The position numbers were made by a program, and so were the translations under genes. Below, piece after piece: positions 10,701 to 20,506 of a stretch of DNA of 64,000 nucleotides. Origin of the DNA: Leuctra nigra. Lineage: Eukaryota > Arthropoda > Insecta > Plecoptera > Leuctridae. The notes below the pieces were generated by a model that was not told the DNA's origin, did not search any database, and saw nothing but the letters and a program-made list of their open reading frames with translations. How positions within the stretch are numbered: position 1 is the stretch's first letter; each line of letters starts with the position of its first letter. The DNA is taken from assembly GCA_934045905.1 (NCBI GenBank), contig OW203769.1, forward strand, positions 18,135,705-18,199,704, given 5' to 3'.

Positions 10701-11942
10701 CATTTTTAGCAAAATTTTAGTTCTCTACGTCATATCAACTGAAATTTAAAATGCTTGAAAATATCTATATCAAAACGTGACGTCCTATACTGGCTTCAAA
10801 CTCCCCCTTCCCCCCTGTCACACTGTGTCCCATACTGGAGCACCCCCCCCCCCCCCCCCTTCCCCTGAAGCGTGACGTCCTTTATGCACAGCCCCTTAGC
10901 TGCAAGGAAGAACTTGGCTTAATAGGGAACTCGCTCGTGTGTTGAAAAGCCCACTTGCAAGTCTGTATCTACAGAAGAACCAGGCAATCTGTGGATTAAT
11001 TTCACTTTTAAAACCAGTATTTTATGAACTCCTTACTTCTCTCAACCTGGAGTCTGGAACTAAATAGAGATGATTCTAACAATGGAAATGATTCTGGACT
11101 CCAAGTTGAACTAACTCAGGTGCTCGTAAAATAACGGCTTTAAAATAAAATCCAATCCCCAGATCGCCTGCTGCCTACTTTAGAGTTAAAATTGCTGTCT
11201 TCACGCTTTTTTTAATGCAACACCAATATTTCGTATAAATATTTTCAGGACTAAAATATTGGAGGCGAAAAGGTCAAGAGGATTGTAGAATCACTTATAG
11301 AATGAGGAAAATACATTATATCTTCCTCCTATGTGCAATAGTTTGGCCAATTTCGTGTTTTATATGTTTAGTCACGGGCGGGTAGAAGCTACTTTCATCA
11401 TAGGGGGAGGGGGGTCTGGGGGGGCGAAGCTCCCCAGTTTTAACCCCGCAGGGCGTTTTTTAGAATTTAAACCTGTTAAAAGTGATTCTGGGGCTTTAAA
11501 ATGCCCAAACTGAAGCAAAAAACCCTCCAATTGTTGGAAGGCATTTTTGCCCGTAGGGCATTTTTTTATAATATAACCTTTTAAATTTTGATTCTGGGAT
11601 GCTAAACTGCTCAAATTACAACAAAATAACTCTATATATTTGCCCCGCAGAGCGATTTTTTTAGAATTTAAACAATTTTTAAGTGATTTTTGGACACTTA
11701 ACTTAATTTTGTATGGTGACTGGGGGGTCAGCCTGCTCGAGTGACCCCCCCATCCCCCCCTTCCCACGCGCCTGAGTCACGTGGTATACCACTCAAATCC
11801 CCTCAACTCAAGCACTGTTCTTGCCTAATTAATTGCCCTGCTCTTACATTCTTGCTTTCATCAACGAATACTCACCCATTTCAGCGCAAGTTCCAGGATC
11901 AGCCGCAAACAGCAGCAGGATCAACACAAAGAACCGAGTCAT
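2959..11942 (-). CDS. Adhesion-family (class B2-like) G-protein-coupled receptor, 4 exons, 881 aa
   Basis: Exons by coordinate are 11942-11876, 10523-10258, 9680-9203 and 4793-2959. Junction phases are 1, 0 and 1, and the sum is 2646 nt (882 codons including TAA). Residues 1-20 are a signal peptide (MTRFFVLILLLFAADPGTCA). Exons 2-3 give a Cys- and N-glycosylation-rich ectodomain of about 250 residues. A GPS-like motif spans about 543-577 (C543, W553, C558, C573, then H-L). Seven hydrophobic helices lie near 609-630, 642-663, 672-696, 714-737, 754-780, 810-829 and 841-863. Family marks are FCWML in helix 3, a Cys at the start of helix 3 that can pair with C750 in loop 2, FGFTWLF in helix 6, and a basic tail after helix 7. 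The GPS is atypical: the residue after HL is Gly rather than Thr/Ser and one usual Cys is replaced by Phe, so self-cleavage is doubtful. It acts at the plasma membrane; the ligand is unknown. A Methuselah-like receptor is the main alternative, but the GPS-like block argues against it. Confidence 0.86.
4868..5059. mobile_element. ~192-bp foldback MITE 75 bp upstream of GPCR exon 4 acceptor
   Basis: Ends GGCCGATGCACAATTGACG and inverse, flanked by TTAA. CpG-rich arms made of CGGACGACG-type repeats are nearly perfect for about 80 bp. Ends resemble those of 48741-49316. Confidence 0.75.
6168..6313. mobile_element. 146-bp MITE
   Basis: Inverted ends AGTTTTTCAATAGGTAGG and CCTACCTATTGAAAAACT. Confidence 0.65.
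6554..6761. mobile_element. Mariner-like MITE, intact 208-bp copy
   Basis: TIRs of about 32 bp (CACTCGACAATTCATAAAAC and its inverse) are flanked by TA on both sides. It lies in GPCR intron 3. Confidence 0.82.
9203..9680 (-). CDS. GPCR exon 3 (ectodomain)
   Basis: The acceptor is CATCTCTTCAG|TTGGCG and the donor CCAG|GTGAGA in phase 1. It encodes residues 112-270, with a TCAVCKKPPF Cys pair near the N-terminal side and sequon NFT near the end. No named domain was recognised. Joined to exons 2 and 4 it keeps one frame. Confidence 0.8.
9846..10181 (+). mobile_element. 5S rRNA-derived SINE, split by a TTAA-flanked MITE, in GPCR intron 2
   Basis: The same head (CGGCTGGTGTATTGGATACC) is broken at a TTAA by a 146-bp insertion and resumes GCAACATTGAGTACGG at 10048. 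The copy ends in a T-rich stretch near 10181. Confidence 0.78.
9898..10043. mobile_element. 146-bp MITE with TTAA target duplication
   Basis: It starts AGTAGAGGCACT and ends GGTGGAAGTACT, with TTAA at 9894-9897 and 10044-10047. The unbroken 5S SINE at 41546 (GAGGTTAAGCAAC) shows the empty site, proving the insertion and its TTAA target. Confidence 0.75.
10258..10523 (-). CDS. GPCR exon 2 (Cys-rich ectodomain), acceptor lies in a MITE terminal repeat
   Basis: It encodes residues 23-111, with Cys in the blocks DNICLQS, QECILNCINC and RKLC and N-glycosylation sequons NYT and NAT. The usable acceptor (TGTACAG|CC) lies in the terminal inverted repeat of the MITE at 10520-10895. The ancestral acceptor (CCTTGCAG|C) is visible at 10900-10907 beyond the MITE. 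The donor is AAG|GTTGGT in phase 0. Confidence 0.72.
10520..10895. mobile_element. PIF/Harbinger-like MITE at the GPCR exon 2 boundary
   Basis: 376 bp with inverted ends (left GAGGCTGTACATAAAGGATG, right CGTCCTTTATGCACAGCCCC) and TTA duplicated at 10517-10519 and 10896-10898. A full relative with the same ends and a TTA duplication is at 55183-55544. The interior has several poly-C runs. Confidence 0.82.
11395..11770 (+). repeat. Repeat with ~100-bp modules containing GCCCCGCAGGGCG
   Basis: A GGGGCGAAGCTCCCC start is followed by three modules (near 11440, 11548, 11640), each with a (C)CCGCAGGGCG-like palindrome, a T-run and AGAATTTAAA. It ends in a C-rich stretch. Relatives lie at 47040-47390. 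Confidence 0.6.
11876..11942 (-). CDS. GPCR exon 1 (signal peptide)
   Basis: The ATG at 11942 is followed by 22 codons of a classic signal peptide and ends at a strong donor, GG|GTGAGT, in phase 1. It was too short to stand out as an open frame. It was chosen because its phase joins exon 2 to give Ala and because the total coding length is then divisible by three. Confidence 0.75.
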
Positions 11943-13436
11943 CGTGAAATCTGTGCAAACGAGCGAGCAAACATAATCATTAAGACGGCTCTTCAGAGTG
12001 CTAATTTAGCCTATAAATGGGTAGTGTTACCAATTTAAATTTTACTAACGCAAATATTGAGATAATTTCGTTCTCTTTGCGGCAGAATAATATTGAAATA
12101 ATGGCCCATGTTTCAGTGTTGCTATTTTGTCTTAATGGCGTTCACAACTTTATCCCCAAGTCCCCAAAACAACCCCTAAATTTCAGAAAAAAACAGTGAT
12201 GTTCAGTAATATATGGTGCCTTTCACAGAGCGAATAAAAATATTTCAAAAACATACCTACAAAGCTCTATCTTTTGGGTATCTACATACAAAAAGTCAGA
12301 TCAATTGGATACATAATGACGAAGAAAACTACTTAATAAGATTCGATTATTTTGGAGTGGAAATCTTACTTCCAGCACCTATAGTGGAAGGGGGGGATTT
12401 TGGTTCGCTTACAATCTCGAGCGCCTGTCACATTAAATCATTCTGCGTACGTGACATTTTCTGAATGAGCGTTGTTTATCACTTTGCAACTCGGCTCGCT
12501 GCTAAATTCCAAGTATCATTGGTAATATGATCTCATCATGGACTTTTAACTCTCTTATATGATTTTAGTGTTGAAACCACAAAGTTTGTACGCGTTTTCA
12601 ATTAAAACTAAAAAATGTAATTACTGTAGTTGTATTATACCTGATACGTTGATTTGATTTCTTAACTCCTTATGTTGTATAGTACGCCCAGCGAGCGTGG
12701 AGAAAGTTCAGCAAATGCTGTGTAAAATTCAACAATAGGGCCAGCTTGTAATCCTGAGTGTTTTGACGCGTGCCCGGTTGTAAATATCTCTCAACGACTG
12801 CAGGTGTTCTGGAAAGGGTTGTTTTGTTGTGGTGCCAAATATCTTTCAATGCAGTCGGCTTTTAAAATTCAAGGAAAGTTGTTTAAAATGGCAACAGTGT
12901 AGGTGGAAGGGGTGGCATGTCGTAAAATGAGTTGTATCTTGTCAGAGCTTAACGGTCGAACAAGGGTCGAACAATACTGCTCATCTTATGAAAGGAGTTT
13001 CTCCACGCTCGCTGGGCGAACTATAGAGAAAACGGTTTAAAACGATTTTTCAGACGTTTTCCTATGGGGGGGGGGGGGGGGGGAGGAGATTTGCAAATCA
13101 AAATAGAGAGAGTGCACAACTAAATAAGGATTTACTATTTTATAACCTGAATTGAATTTGATGTTATTGTGAATTACCTGTCGGAGGCAGGACGGCTACA
13201 TAGGTGTCCTCTTGAGCCTTGTACAAGTGTGATTATGACAGTGAAAATGGATGAGATAGAGCACAAACAACATAGGTAATTACAAGAATCACTTTGTTCC
13301 AATAGTTCGAGTCGGGTTGTTACCATTATTACCTATACATATGGTGGGTGGGTAAGATATAGATTATAGAGTAAAAACATAAGCACAAGAATAATTTTGT
13401 TCCGACAGTTTGTGTCGGGTTGTTATAAATTATGAT
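11943..13436. other. Region upstream of the GPCR, no gene seen
   Basis: Contains the GPCR 5' flank. GCCCAGCGAGCGTGGAGAAA (12687) and GTTTCTCCACGCTCGCTGGGC (12999-13019) form an inverted pair about 330 bp apart, so an uncharacterised TIR element (about 12685-13022) is possible. A poly-G run lies at 13067-13082. Confidence 0.45.
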
Positions 13437-13991
13437 TATTGAGCGAGCGAAGCGAGTGACTCGGACCTCTGTTATTTTGTGTGTTTTTTTCTGTTACTGA
13501 GGCTATAGTACACTATAGGTCACAGTTATTTTTCGATCGAGCTGAAATTTTGCACTCGTTCGGACTTTTTATGGGCGTTGCTGACCCAAATTTTTTTGAA
13601 ATCCGTTCATTGGTTAACATTTAAATAAATATCTAATTATAGGTTGAAAAATGAATTGTCTTCCATAAATCAGATCAAACTCACATTTTGCATGGTAATT
13701 AATACCAACATTGTCTCTTATTTTACACATTTTCAGCCCAATCAGTTAAGAACGTTTGCACTTATTGACATTTTAATATCTGTCAGATATGAAGTATCGA
13801 ACGAAATGAATGTTTTCCACTTCAACTGAATCTGATTTGCTTTAGGTACACCCAACAAATCATAAAACGGTATTTGAACGAAACGGATTAGCTGCTGGTC
13901 TGGTTCCTTGACAATCAATCCTTGTTATTATCAATGAAATCAGAGCTCAACTACTAGAGGTATAATGACGAGTTAGCGTCAACTTCATCAG

Positions 13992-15491
13992 ATGATGCCT
14001 TCACATTGTTTCAGCCAATCAATTTCAGCCAATCCACATAATTTTAAAATTGCAATAATTAAACCTATATATAAAAAAGGTAATACTACATTTGCCAACA
14101 ATTATAGACCAATCTCACTACTAACAAATTTATCAAAAATTCATGAAAAATGTATGAAATCAAGATTACAAAGTTTCTTAGAAACCAACAAACTTCTATC
14201 TCCCAACCAATTCGGATTCAGAGCAGAAACCAGCACTCAGGATGCAATTCTAAAGTTAACAACGGAAATACACCACGACTTAGATAATAACAAAAAACCA
14301 CTTGCAATTTTCTTAGACTTGGCAAAAGCTTTCGATTCAATATCCCATAATACGTTATTCCATAAACTGTATAAATATGGCATCAGAGGTATCCCATTAG
14401 ACCTAATTAGAAATTATCTCTCAAATAGGGAGCAATATGTCGAAATTAATGAAGTTCTCAGCTCTCCTCGAGAAATTGAGTACGGTGTTCCACAAGGAAC
14501 AGTCCTAGGGCCACAACTCTTCCTCTTATATATAAATGATTTATGTAACCTAGATGTACAAGGAAAAATTATTACATTTGCGGATGATACAGTCCTTCTT
14601 TTTTCGTCCCCAACTTGGATTGAAACCTGCAAGATAGCTGAAACCGGGGTTCAGAGAGTGAAACAATGGCTTGATCACAACACACTTACCTTGAACTTAG
14701 ATAAAACTCTGTACATTACGTTCTCGCCTCGGCAAAACACTCAACCCACAGATTCTGTCATTAAGATTCACAAAAATGGATGCACATTGTCTAAATTAAA
14801 TTTAAATTGCCCATGCCACATCCTTAAGAGAGAACGCAAGGTAAAATATTTAGGACTAATAATTGACCAGCACTTAAAATGGGACCTTCATATCAACTCA
14901 ATAGTGAAGAAATTGCGTTTTTCACTCCATAACTTTCACATATTGAGAGACATTCTGCCGTTCAATATCCTAAGAAATGTTTATCATGCGATATCGCAAT
15001 CTATCATACAATATGGAATTATTGGATGGGGTGGCGCGTACAGTACTCACTTACGCCCTCTTGAAATAATGCAAAATGTCACCTTAAAAGTCATTCTCAA
15101 AAAACCATACCGATACCCTACAGAACTTGTGTATAAAGATAGTAACACTCTGCCAGTCTGTAAACTCTACTTAAAATCAATCGTTACTCACATACACACG
15201 GAACGTTATAAAAATATAAATAAAAAAGATCAACATACTGGCAGTTTGGAAATATCTCCTGTAAAACGTATTACCAGAAGCAATACAAATAAACTTATAA
15301 CAATTCCAAAAACAAAGAAAACACTGACTCAGCGTCATGCTATTTACCTCGGACCTAAACTTTTTAACATCATACCATTAAAAATAAGAGATTTAGAAAG
15401 AAAGACATCTTTTAAATTATGTTTAAAATTTTGGTTAAGAGAATATCCAAGTGTGAAAATAAAAGAAATTATGAACCATAAGCTTTTGTGA
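13992..15491 (+). pseudogene. Reverse transcriptase of a 5'-truncated non-LTR retrotransposon (CR1/L2/jockey-like), 499 aa open frame
   Basis: RT blocks are intact: NYRPISLLTNLSK near 37-49, AFDSISHN at 113-120, GVPQGTVLGPQLF at 165-177 and the FADDT catalytic centre at 196-200. A thumb and C-terminal region follow. No endonuclease or ORF1 precedes it, so the copy is 5'-truncated. The ATG and roughly the first 10-14 codons belong to the MITE it landed in, so the start is fortuitous. It probably cannot move by itself, but it is open throughout and looks young. Confidence 0.85.
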
Positions 15492-15974
15492 ATTACTAGA
15501 CTTTTATCATTAATGACTACTCCAAAACAACATTGCTGCATATTGAAATTCTAGCATTATTTTTATTTGTCTCAGAAGTACTGAGTACTGTGTATAATGT
15601 ATACCTTGGCAGGTGCTACCTGTATACATCAGAGTGTCTGGGTTAGTCTTAGTTTTAATTAGGTTAAGTTAGCGTAGTTTTTAAAATAAGATAAATACAT
15701 AGTATCATAAATTATTAAAAACCACATATTATATAATATTATTAATATGTTTCGAATAATTATTAACTCTGTGTTTACAATAATTATCAATGTTATCACT
15801 AGGTATATTAATATTATTATTAGAAAATATAGATATAGATGTATAAATGTACTTAGCATACCTAGGTACCCTGACACAAAGACAATTGTCTTTCCTAGGG
15901 TATACACACTGCAATTGTAATATATTTGTAACTTTACAACAATAAAAAATCTTGAAATCTTGAAATCTTGAATC
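14021..15974 (+). mobile_element. 5'-truncated non-LTR retrotransposon with 8-bp repeated 3' tail
   Basis: The body runs from the MITE breakpoint near 14020 through the RT and an AT-rich 3' UTR. It ends in tandem ATCTTGAA units at about 15950-15974. Short tandem-repeat tails instead of poly(A) are typical of the CR1/L2/Daphne group, which fits the RT sequence. The remaining half of the target MITE resumes directly after it. Confidence 0.8.
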
Positions 15975-16855
15975 TTCAAATACCGTTTTATCATTTGTTG
16001 AGTGTACCAGGGTGCTTAGATGCTATTTTCAAGTTTCGATGAAAAGCATACTTTTATGTTGATTGAGTGGATCATATTTCAATTCAATATGGATGTATAT
16101 GTTTTCTGTGCGTTTGGTACGGAATTCCGGTTAGAGAATTTGTACGTTCCCGTGCTCGCTATTTTTTTATTTTGTATTTTATTTTACATTATTATCCCGT
16201 AGACTATTACATACTACCATTATGGGTACCGTCACTGAGCGTTTTCCTAGTTATTATTTTTCAGCGAGCGACTCAGGCGCGTCAAAAAGGATCGACACAC
16301 TCAAGAAATTATAACGCTCTGTATTACCTGAAAATAAATACCATTAGAAAAACTTTTTCACAAACATCCAATTTTTCCATATAGCGATAATCGATAGTAA
16401 GAGAAATTAAGAAGTAATTTGAAGAATTTCTATGAAAACATCGACCAAAATGTGTGTTTAAATCGCGTTTAAAATGCACTAAATTATGCAGTGAAATTCA
16501 AAAATTTCCAGGGCCTGGGAGGCCTACCCGCGAGATGCTCTGGTGCCCTCCCCTTGATATAATCAGATGCTATTTGACACGTTACTACACAAATCCACAG
16601 GCGACGCAGCAGGATTGACAATAATTGAAAAAGTGTCATCAAATATTTAAACATTAACACAAAAAGATGCATTTATATAAATATTTTTACGGTACAGGCA
16701 ATTAAGAAAGTAAGGGGGTCCCAAAAAATATATTGCAGGGGGGGGGGGGACTGAAGTTACGCCACTATCCATATTAACGAAACGGCATTGTTTCTTAGAG
16801 ATGAAATATTATTTTGTCTAAGTTGAGTGGAATCGTTGGTTGTTTATAGTCATAA

Positions 16856-16988
16856 GCCGGGTTCACACAGTAATTAATTGTACAACGGAACGATTTTCCT
16901 ATCATTAGCCAATCACAAGCAAGGTATTGTTGGTGTCTACGATTTTTCTCCGTGGCTAAAAATAAAATTAAAGTAATGTGAACCCACC
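16856..16988. mobile_element. Small MITE
   Basis: GGGTTCACACAGTAATTAA is mirrored by TTAAAGTAATGTGAACCC; about 130 bp. Confidence 0.55.
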
Positions 16989-17097
16989 CACTACTCATTT
17001 TTGCTTGGAGCAGCACAGAGATAAGTAAAGTAACATAATCTCAAGGACCAATAGAAATAAATTGAGATTTCTATCAGAATTTTCAATACCTGGGGAA

Positions 17098-17440
17098 CAC
17101 TTCAACTGGACCAGCATTTAAGTGTTCCAGGCGTCAAGTCTTCCAAACGTTAACTGTTCCAGGCGGCAACTGTTCCAAATTAATTATTATTTTAAATTAT
17201 TAATTATATACATTTTAAAACTCTTCCAAGCGTCAACCCTTCCAAGCGGCAAGTGTTCCAAACATTTAATATATTTAATAAATTAAATATATACATTTAA
17301 AATCTCTTCCAAACGTTAACTCTTCCAGGCGGCAAGTGTTCCAAACTAACTATTATTTTAAATATTAAATAATAAAATGGCAAAGACCGTCAACTGTTCC
17401 AGCCGCTAAGTCTTCCAGTCGGCAACTCTTCCAAATTATA
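17098..17440 (+). repeat. 16-bp subterminal tandem repeats
   Basis: Units of the form CG(T/G)(C/T)AA(C/G)T(C/G)TTCCA(A/G)(A/G) recur in clusters separated by AT-rich spacers. Typical units are CGTTAACTGTTCCAGG and CGGCAACTGTTCCAAA. Mirror-image clusters lie at 27430-27775. Repeated subterminal motifs are usual transposase-binding sites. Confidence 0.75.
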
Positions 17441-17811
17441 CCTGCGCCGCTCAAGGGACTGGCAAGCACGCGCGGTTGAACAAGGGTCGCCCACCGGTCT
17501 ATTGTTAATATGAATAATAATTTATAAAAAAGTAACTTGATTAAAACGGTAAGTAATCAATTTATTAACGAAATTTCACAAACGACGGCCGAACACTGAG
17601 TATAATGCTTTTTTAATTTTGAAAATCCACTAATATTTGAGGAAGTAGATAGGTTTTGTCTCTGACCATTCCGATGTTGACTGTTTCAATTTCTGATGAC
17701 GGTACAGACATACGAATGATATTTGTTGAGACATATTTCAAATTCAATAAGATATAAAACAGGTATGATTATTTTGATCGTGTTGGAATTTAATGGGTCA
17801 AACCTTTATAT

Positions 17812-18084
17812 ATTTTTTGTCTGGGGTTTAACGTCGCACTGTTCTGTAGCGAGGCTAATGGCGACGGATGAATGATTATGATGATGATTGGGAAATGATG
17901 GTGAAGAGTAGGTAAGGATGGAAGGTGGGAAGGAGGGTGCCGTGGCCTATTTGTAGGTTACCTTCCCAGCATTTGCCTGTCGACTGAGGGAAAACCACGA
18001 TAAACCCCAGTCAGGAAGGACGGCCGCGGGAATCGAACCCGGGCTCTGGAATACAAGTTCAGAGCGTTAACCACTCACCCAACA
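17812..18084 (-). mobile_element. tRNA-derived SINE, mirrored copy in left arm
   Basis: Reverse complement of the 26790-27062 copy at the corresponding arm position, so it was part of the arm before the arms were duplicated or converted. Confidence 0.8.
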
Positions 18085-19149
18085 TAAAGGTACCTAAATG
18101 TTTATTCAACAAATGATAATTTACACATTTTCTTACAATATTTACGTCAGATAACTTAGATATCAGTAAGCGCGTAGCTTATGGTCGAACGGTCAAACAG
18201 TTTAACCATTCGATCTGAAATGTGGAACACACACACTATTGTGATAAGAGCGGTCACGCGTACCTATAGTTTTGGGCAAGATCCTGTGATTGGTTAAACT
18301 TTAAAATGGAACCGATTGACCGATATACTTGAAATTTTGCATTGTCATTGGATCAAACATTTGAGGTGTTTTTAACAATTTTCGTACAAATCTATTAAAA
18401 CTTCAAAAGTTAGATATATGTATTGACATTTTACGACATTTTACCCTTGTTTTGAAATATTTTACCAATTTTTTTAAAAAAATGTCACTCATGCTCCTTT
18501 GACGCGTGTTATCTTTCTAGCATTTCAAATGTCTCAGTCATAGAGCAGCAACTTTCATTTACAAATTAATGTGATGCAATACGAAGGCTTGTTCATCAAC
18601 GCCTTGCACATACAACGTTTTCCTAATAAATGTAAATGCATGGAAGAGTGATGATTTTAAAAGGAATAAAAAGGGAAACACGAATCTTTTGTATAATCAC
18701 ACCAGCTTCCTCCGAAATTGAACGATCACTGAACCATAGAGATTCATATTAAGTATATGAATCTCTATGACTGAACGAACTAACGAATTCCGATCACTTT
18801 CAGATTGTGTAGGCTCTTTGCTACATGTAATTAGAATTTGCATATTTTCAGCTAAATCTGTCAAGTACCTACTTCAAGAGTTTTCGAATATTTTGCGTTT
18901 TGAAATCTATGTCCAAATTACTTGATCGACAAGGAATTACGCCTTTCACACTTTTCACACTTTTCTTTGCAATAGTTTCCAAAGTCTATAAAGCAGAAAG
19001 TTTCACACGTCACAGCTTAATCTGTACCTCAGAGGTAGAAGGCCCGATGTACACTTTAATGGAGCGTGAGATGAGCTCATAAACAAGTAATTCTGAGTTA
19101 TTCTTACAATCACATTTGTAATGATGACTTGAGTCATTGTGTCGGAGAA

Positions 19150-19985
19150 CAATAGCGTCTCCTTTTGGCTCTTTTGACACGGACCTCTATATTTTTTTCT
19201 GTTACTGAGGCTATACAAGTCACAGTTTTTCTTCGATCGAGCTGAAATTTTGCACACATGTTTGGACATACTCTGGGCGTTGCAGACCCCAATGTTTTCG
19301 AAATCAGTTAATTGGTTAAAATTTAAATTAATATCTCCTGATAGGTTGAAAAATTAAAATGGTCTTCGATAAATCTGATCAAACTCATCAAACTCTAACT
19401 CAGAGAGTCATTAAGGTCATTCATGTCATCATGGTCATTAAGACTAAAGTCCCATTTATACACAGTGCAACTTCTTGTACAATTTCTGTACCACACTTCT
19501 GTGTCACACTTCTTGAATGGAAATTAGAAAATGTTTTAAGTTCTGTGACAGAAAGTTGCATCGTGTAAATTCAAAATTGTATGAAAGATGGGAATGTGAC
19601 GCAGAAGTTGTTCAAGAAATTGCACCGTGTGAATGGGGCTAAACATTGTCTCATATTTTATAAATGTTCAGCCCAAACAGTCAAGAACGTAAGCACTAAT
19701 TTGCATTTTCAATATCTGTCAGAAATGAGGTATCGAAATGGATGTTTTTTCACTGTGACTGGATCTGATTTGCTTTAGGAACCAGAGTGAATAGATGCTA
19801 TTTTCAAGTTTCAATGAATAGCATACCTACACTGACTCTTATGTTGATTGAGTGGATCATATTTCAATTCAATATGGACGTATGTTTTCTGTTCGTTTGG
19901 TAAAGGAATTCCGGTTCTAGAATTTGCATGTACCCGTGTCGCTCATCAACGCGTTACACTGAGCGTTTTCCTAGATAATCGGTAA
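19150..19985 (+). repeat. Repeat family A, copy 2
   Basis: It runs from the CTCCTTTTGGCTC head to the GCGTTACACTGAGCG tail and holds a MITE at 19446-19641. It lies just inside the left arm of the 10.7-kb element. Confidence 0.7.
19446..19641. mobile_element. Foldback MITE (TIR AGCCCCATTTACAC-type)
   Basis: Inverted ends AAAGTCCCATTTATACACAG and GCACCGTGTGAATGGGGCT, with long inverted arms. It is the same family as 54362-54554. Confidence 0.65.
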
Positions 19986-20417
19986 TAGCATCCCCTTTTT
20001 TCCCAATAAAGTTGCAAAGTTTTGCATTTTTATTCAAAATAGTTCTATAACGGTCTGTGCAATGATATTATATCTGCTGAAGGAATAACGAATCGCTACC
20101 AAATACATTTTTACATTTTACATACATATATTTTTATATGGCAAATATATAAAACATATGTATATTAATATATATAATATATTGAATATAAATTCAATGA
20201 CAAGACATTGAAGATCGTGGGGAATTGGGAGAATGTGAAGAATCAAGAAATGTGGAGAGAGGACGAGAAATGGAATGAATTAGTGGATAGAAAGGAAATA
20301 GAGGTGGAAGAATGTAGTGAAGAAAATGAAGGGGTGGAAAATGAAGATGGGAGGGAAGATGCAGATATGTGGAGAGAAGAAGAAAATGATGAGTATGAAA
20401 TGGAATTTGAGGAGGAA

Positions 20418-20506
20418 GAAGAAGAAGAAGAAGAAGAAGAAGAAGAAGAAGAAGAAGAAGAAGAAGAAGAAGAAGAAGAAGAAGAAGAAGAAGAAGAAGA
20501 AGAAGA
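20418..20506 (+). repeat. (GAA)n microsatellite
   Basis: About 29 GAA units. Together with the upstream purine-rich 20216-20417 it forms an acidic 112-residue open frame (Glu-rich). This is best explained by repeat expansion rather than a gene. Confidence 0.9.

Larger units (their letters stand above)
13849..16004. mobile_element. Mariner-like MITE (TIR CACCCAACAAAT) split by the retrotransposon
   Basis: The left end at 13849 and right end at 16004 carry inverted CAC(C/T)CAACAAAT(C/G)ATAAAACGG repeats flanked by TA. Without the retrotransposon it is about 200 bp, matching the copies at 6554-6761 and 20824-21042. Confidence 0.82.
13437..16255 (+). repeat. Repeat family A, copy 1 (interrupted by MITE plus retrotransposon)
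   Basis: The family starts near GAGCGAGCGAAGCG and carries CGATCGAGCTGAAATTTTGC. It ends near CAACGCGTTACACTGAGCG followed by TTTTCC. No terminal inverted repeats were seen. Here it is split at 13848/16005 by the nested insertion; the empty-site order is read from copies at 19771-19800 and 55680-55710. Confidence 0.75.
17093..19135 (+). repeat. Left inverted arm of the 10.7-kb element
   Basis: It matches the reverse complement of 26275-27781 except for about 530 extra bases at roughly 18380-18908. Those extra bases contain a near-perfect hairpin at 18735-18769. The outer 350 bp hold the 16-bp subterminal repeats. Confidence 0.82.

Noticed and set aside
10560..10860. Poly-C tracts as possible assembly gaps or G-quadruplex regulators of the GPCR
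   Set aside because: The same tracts occur in the related MITE at 55183-55544, so they belong to the element rather than to the gene.
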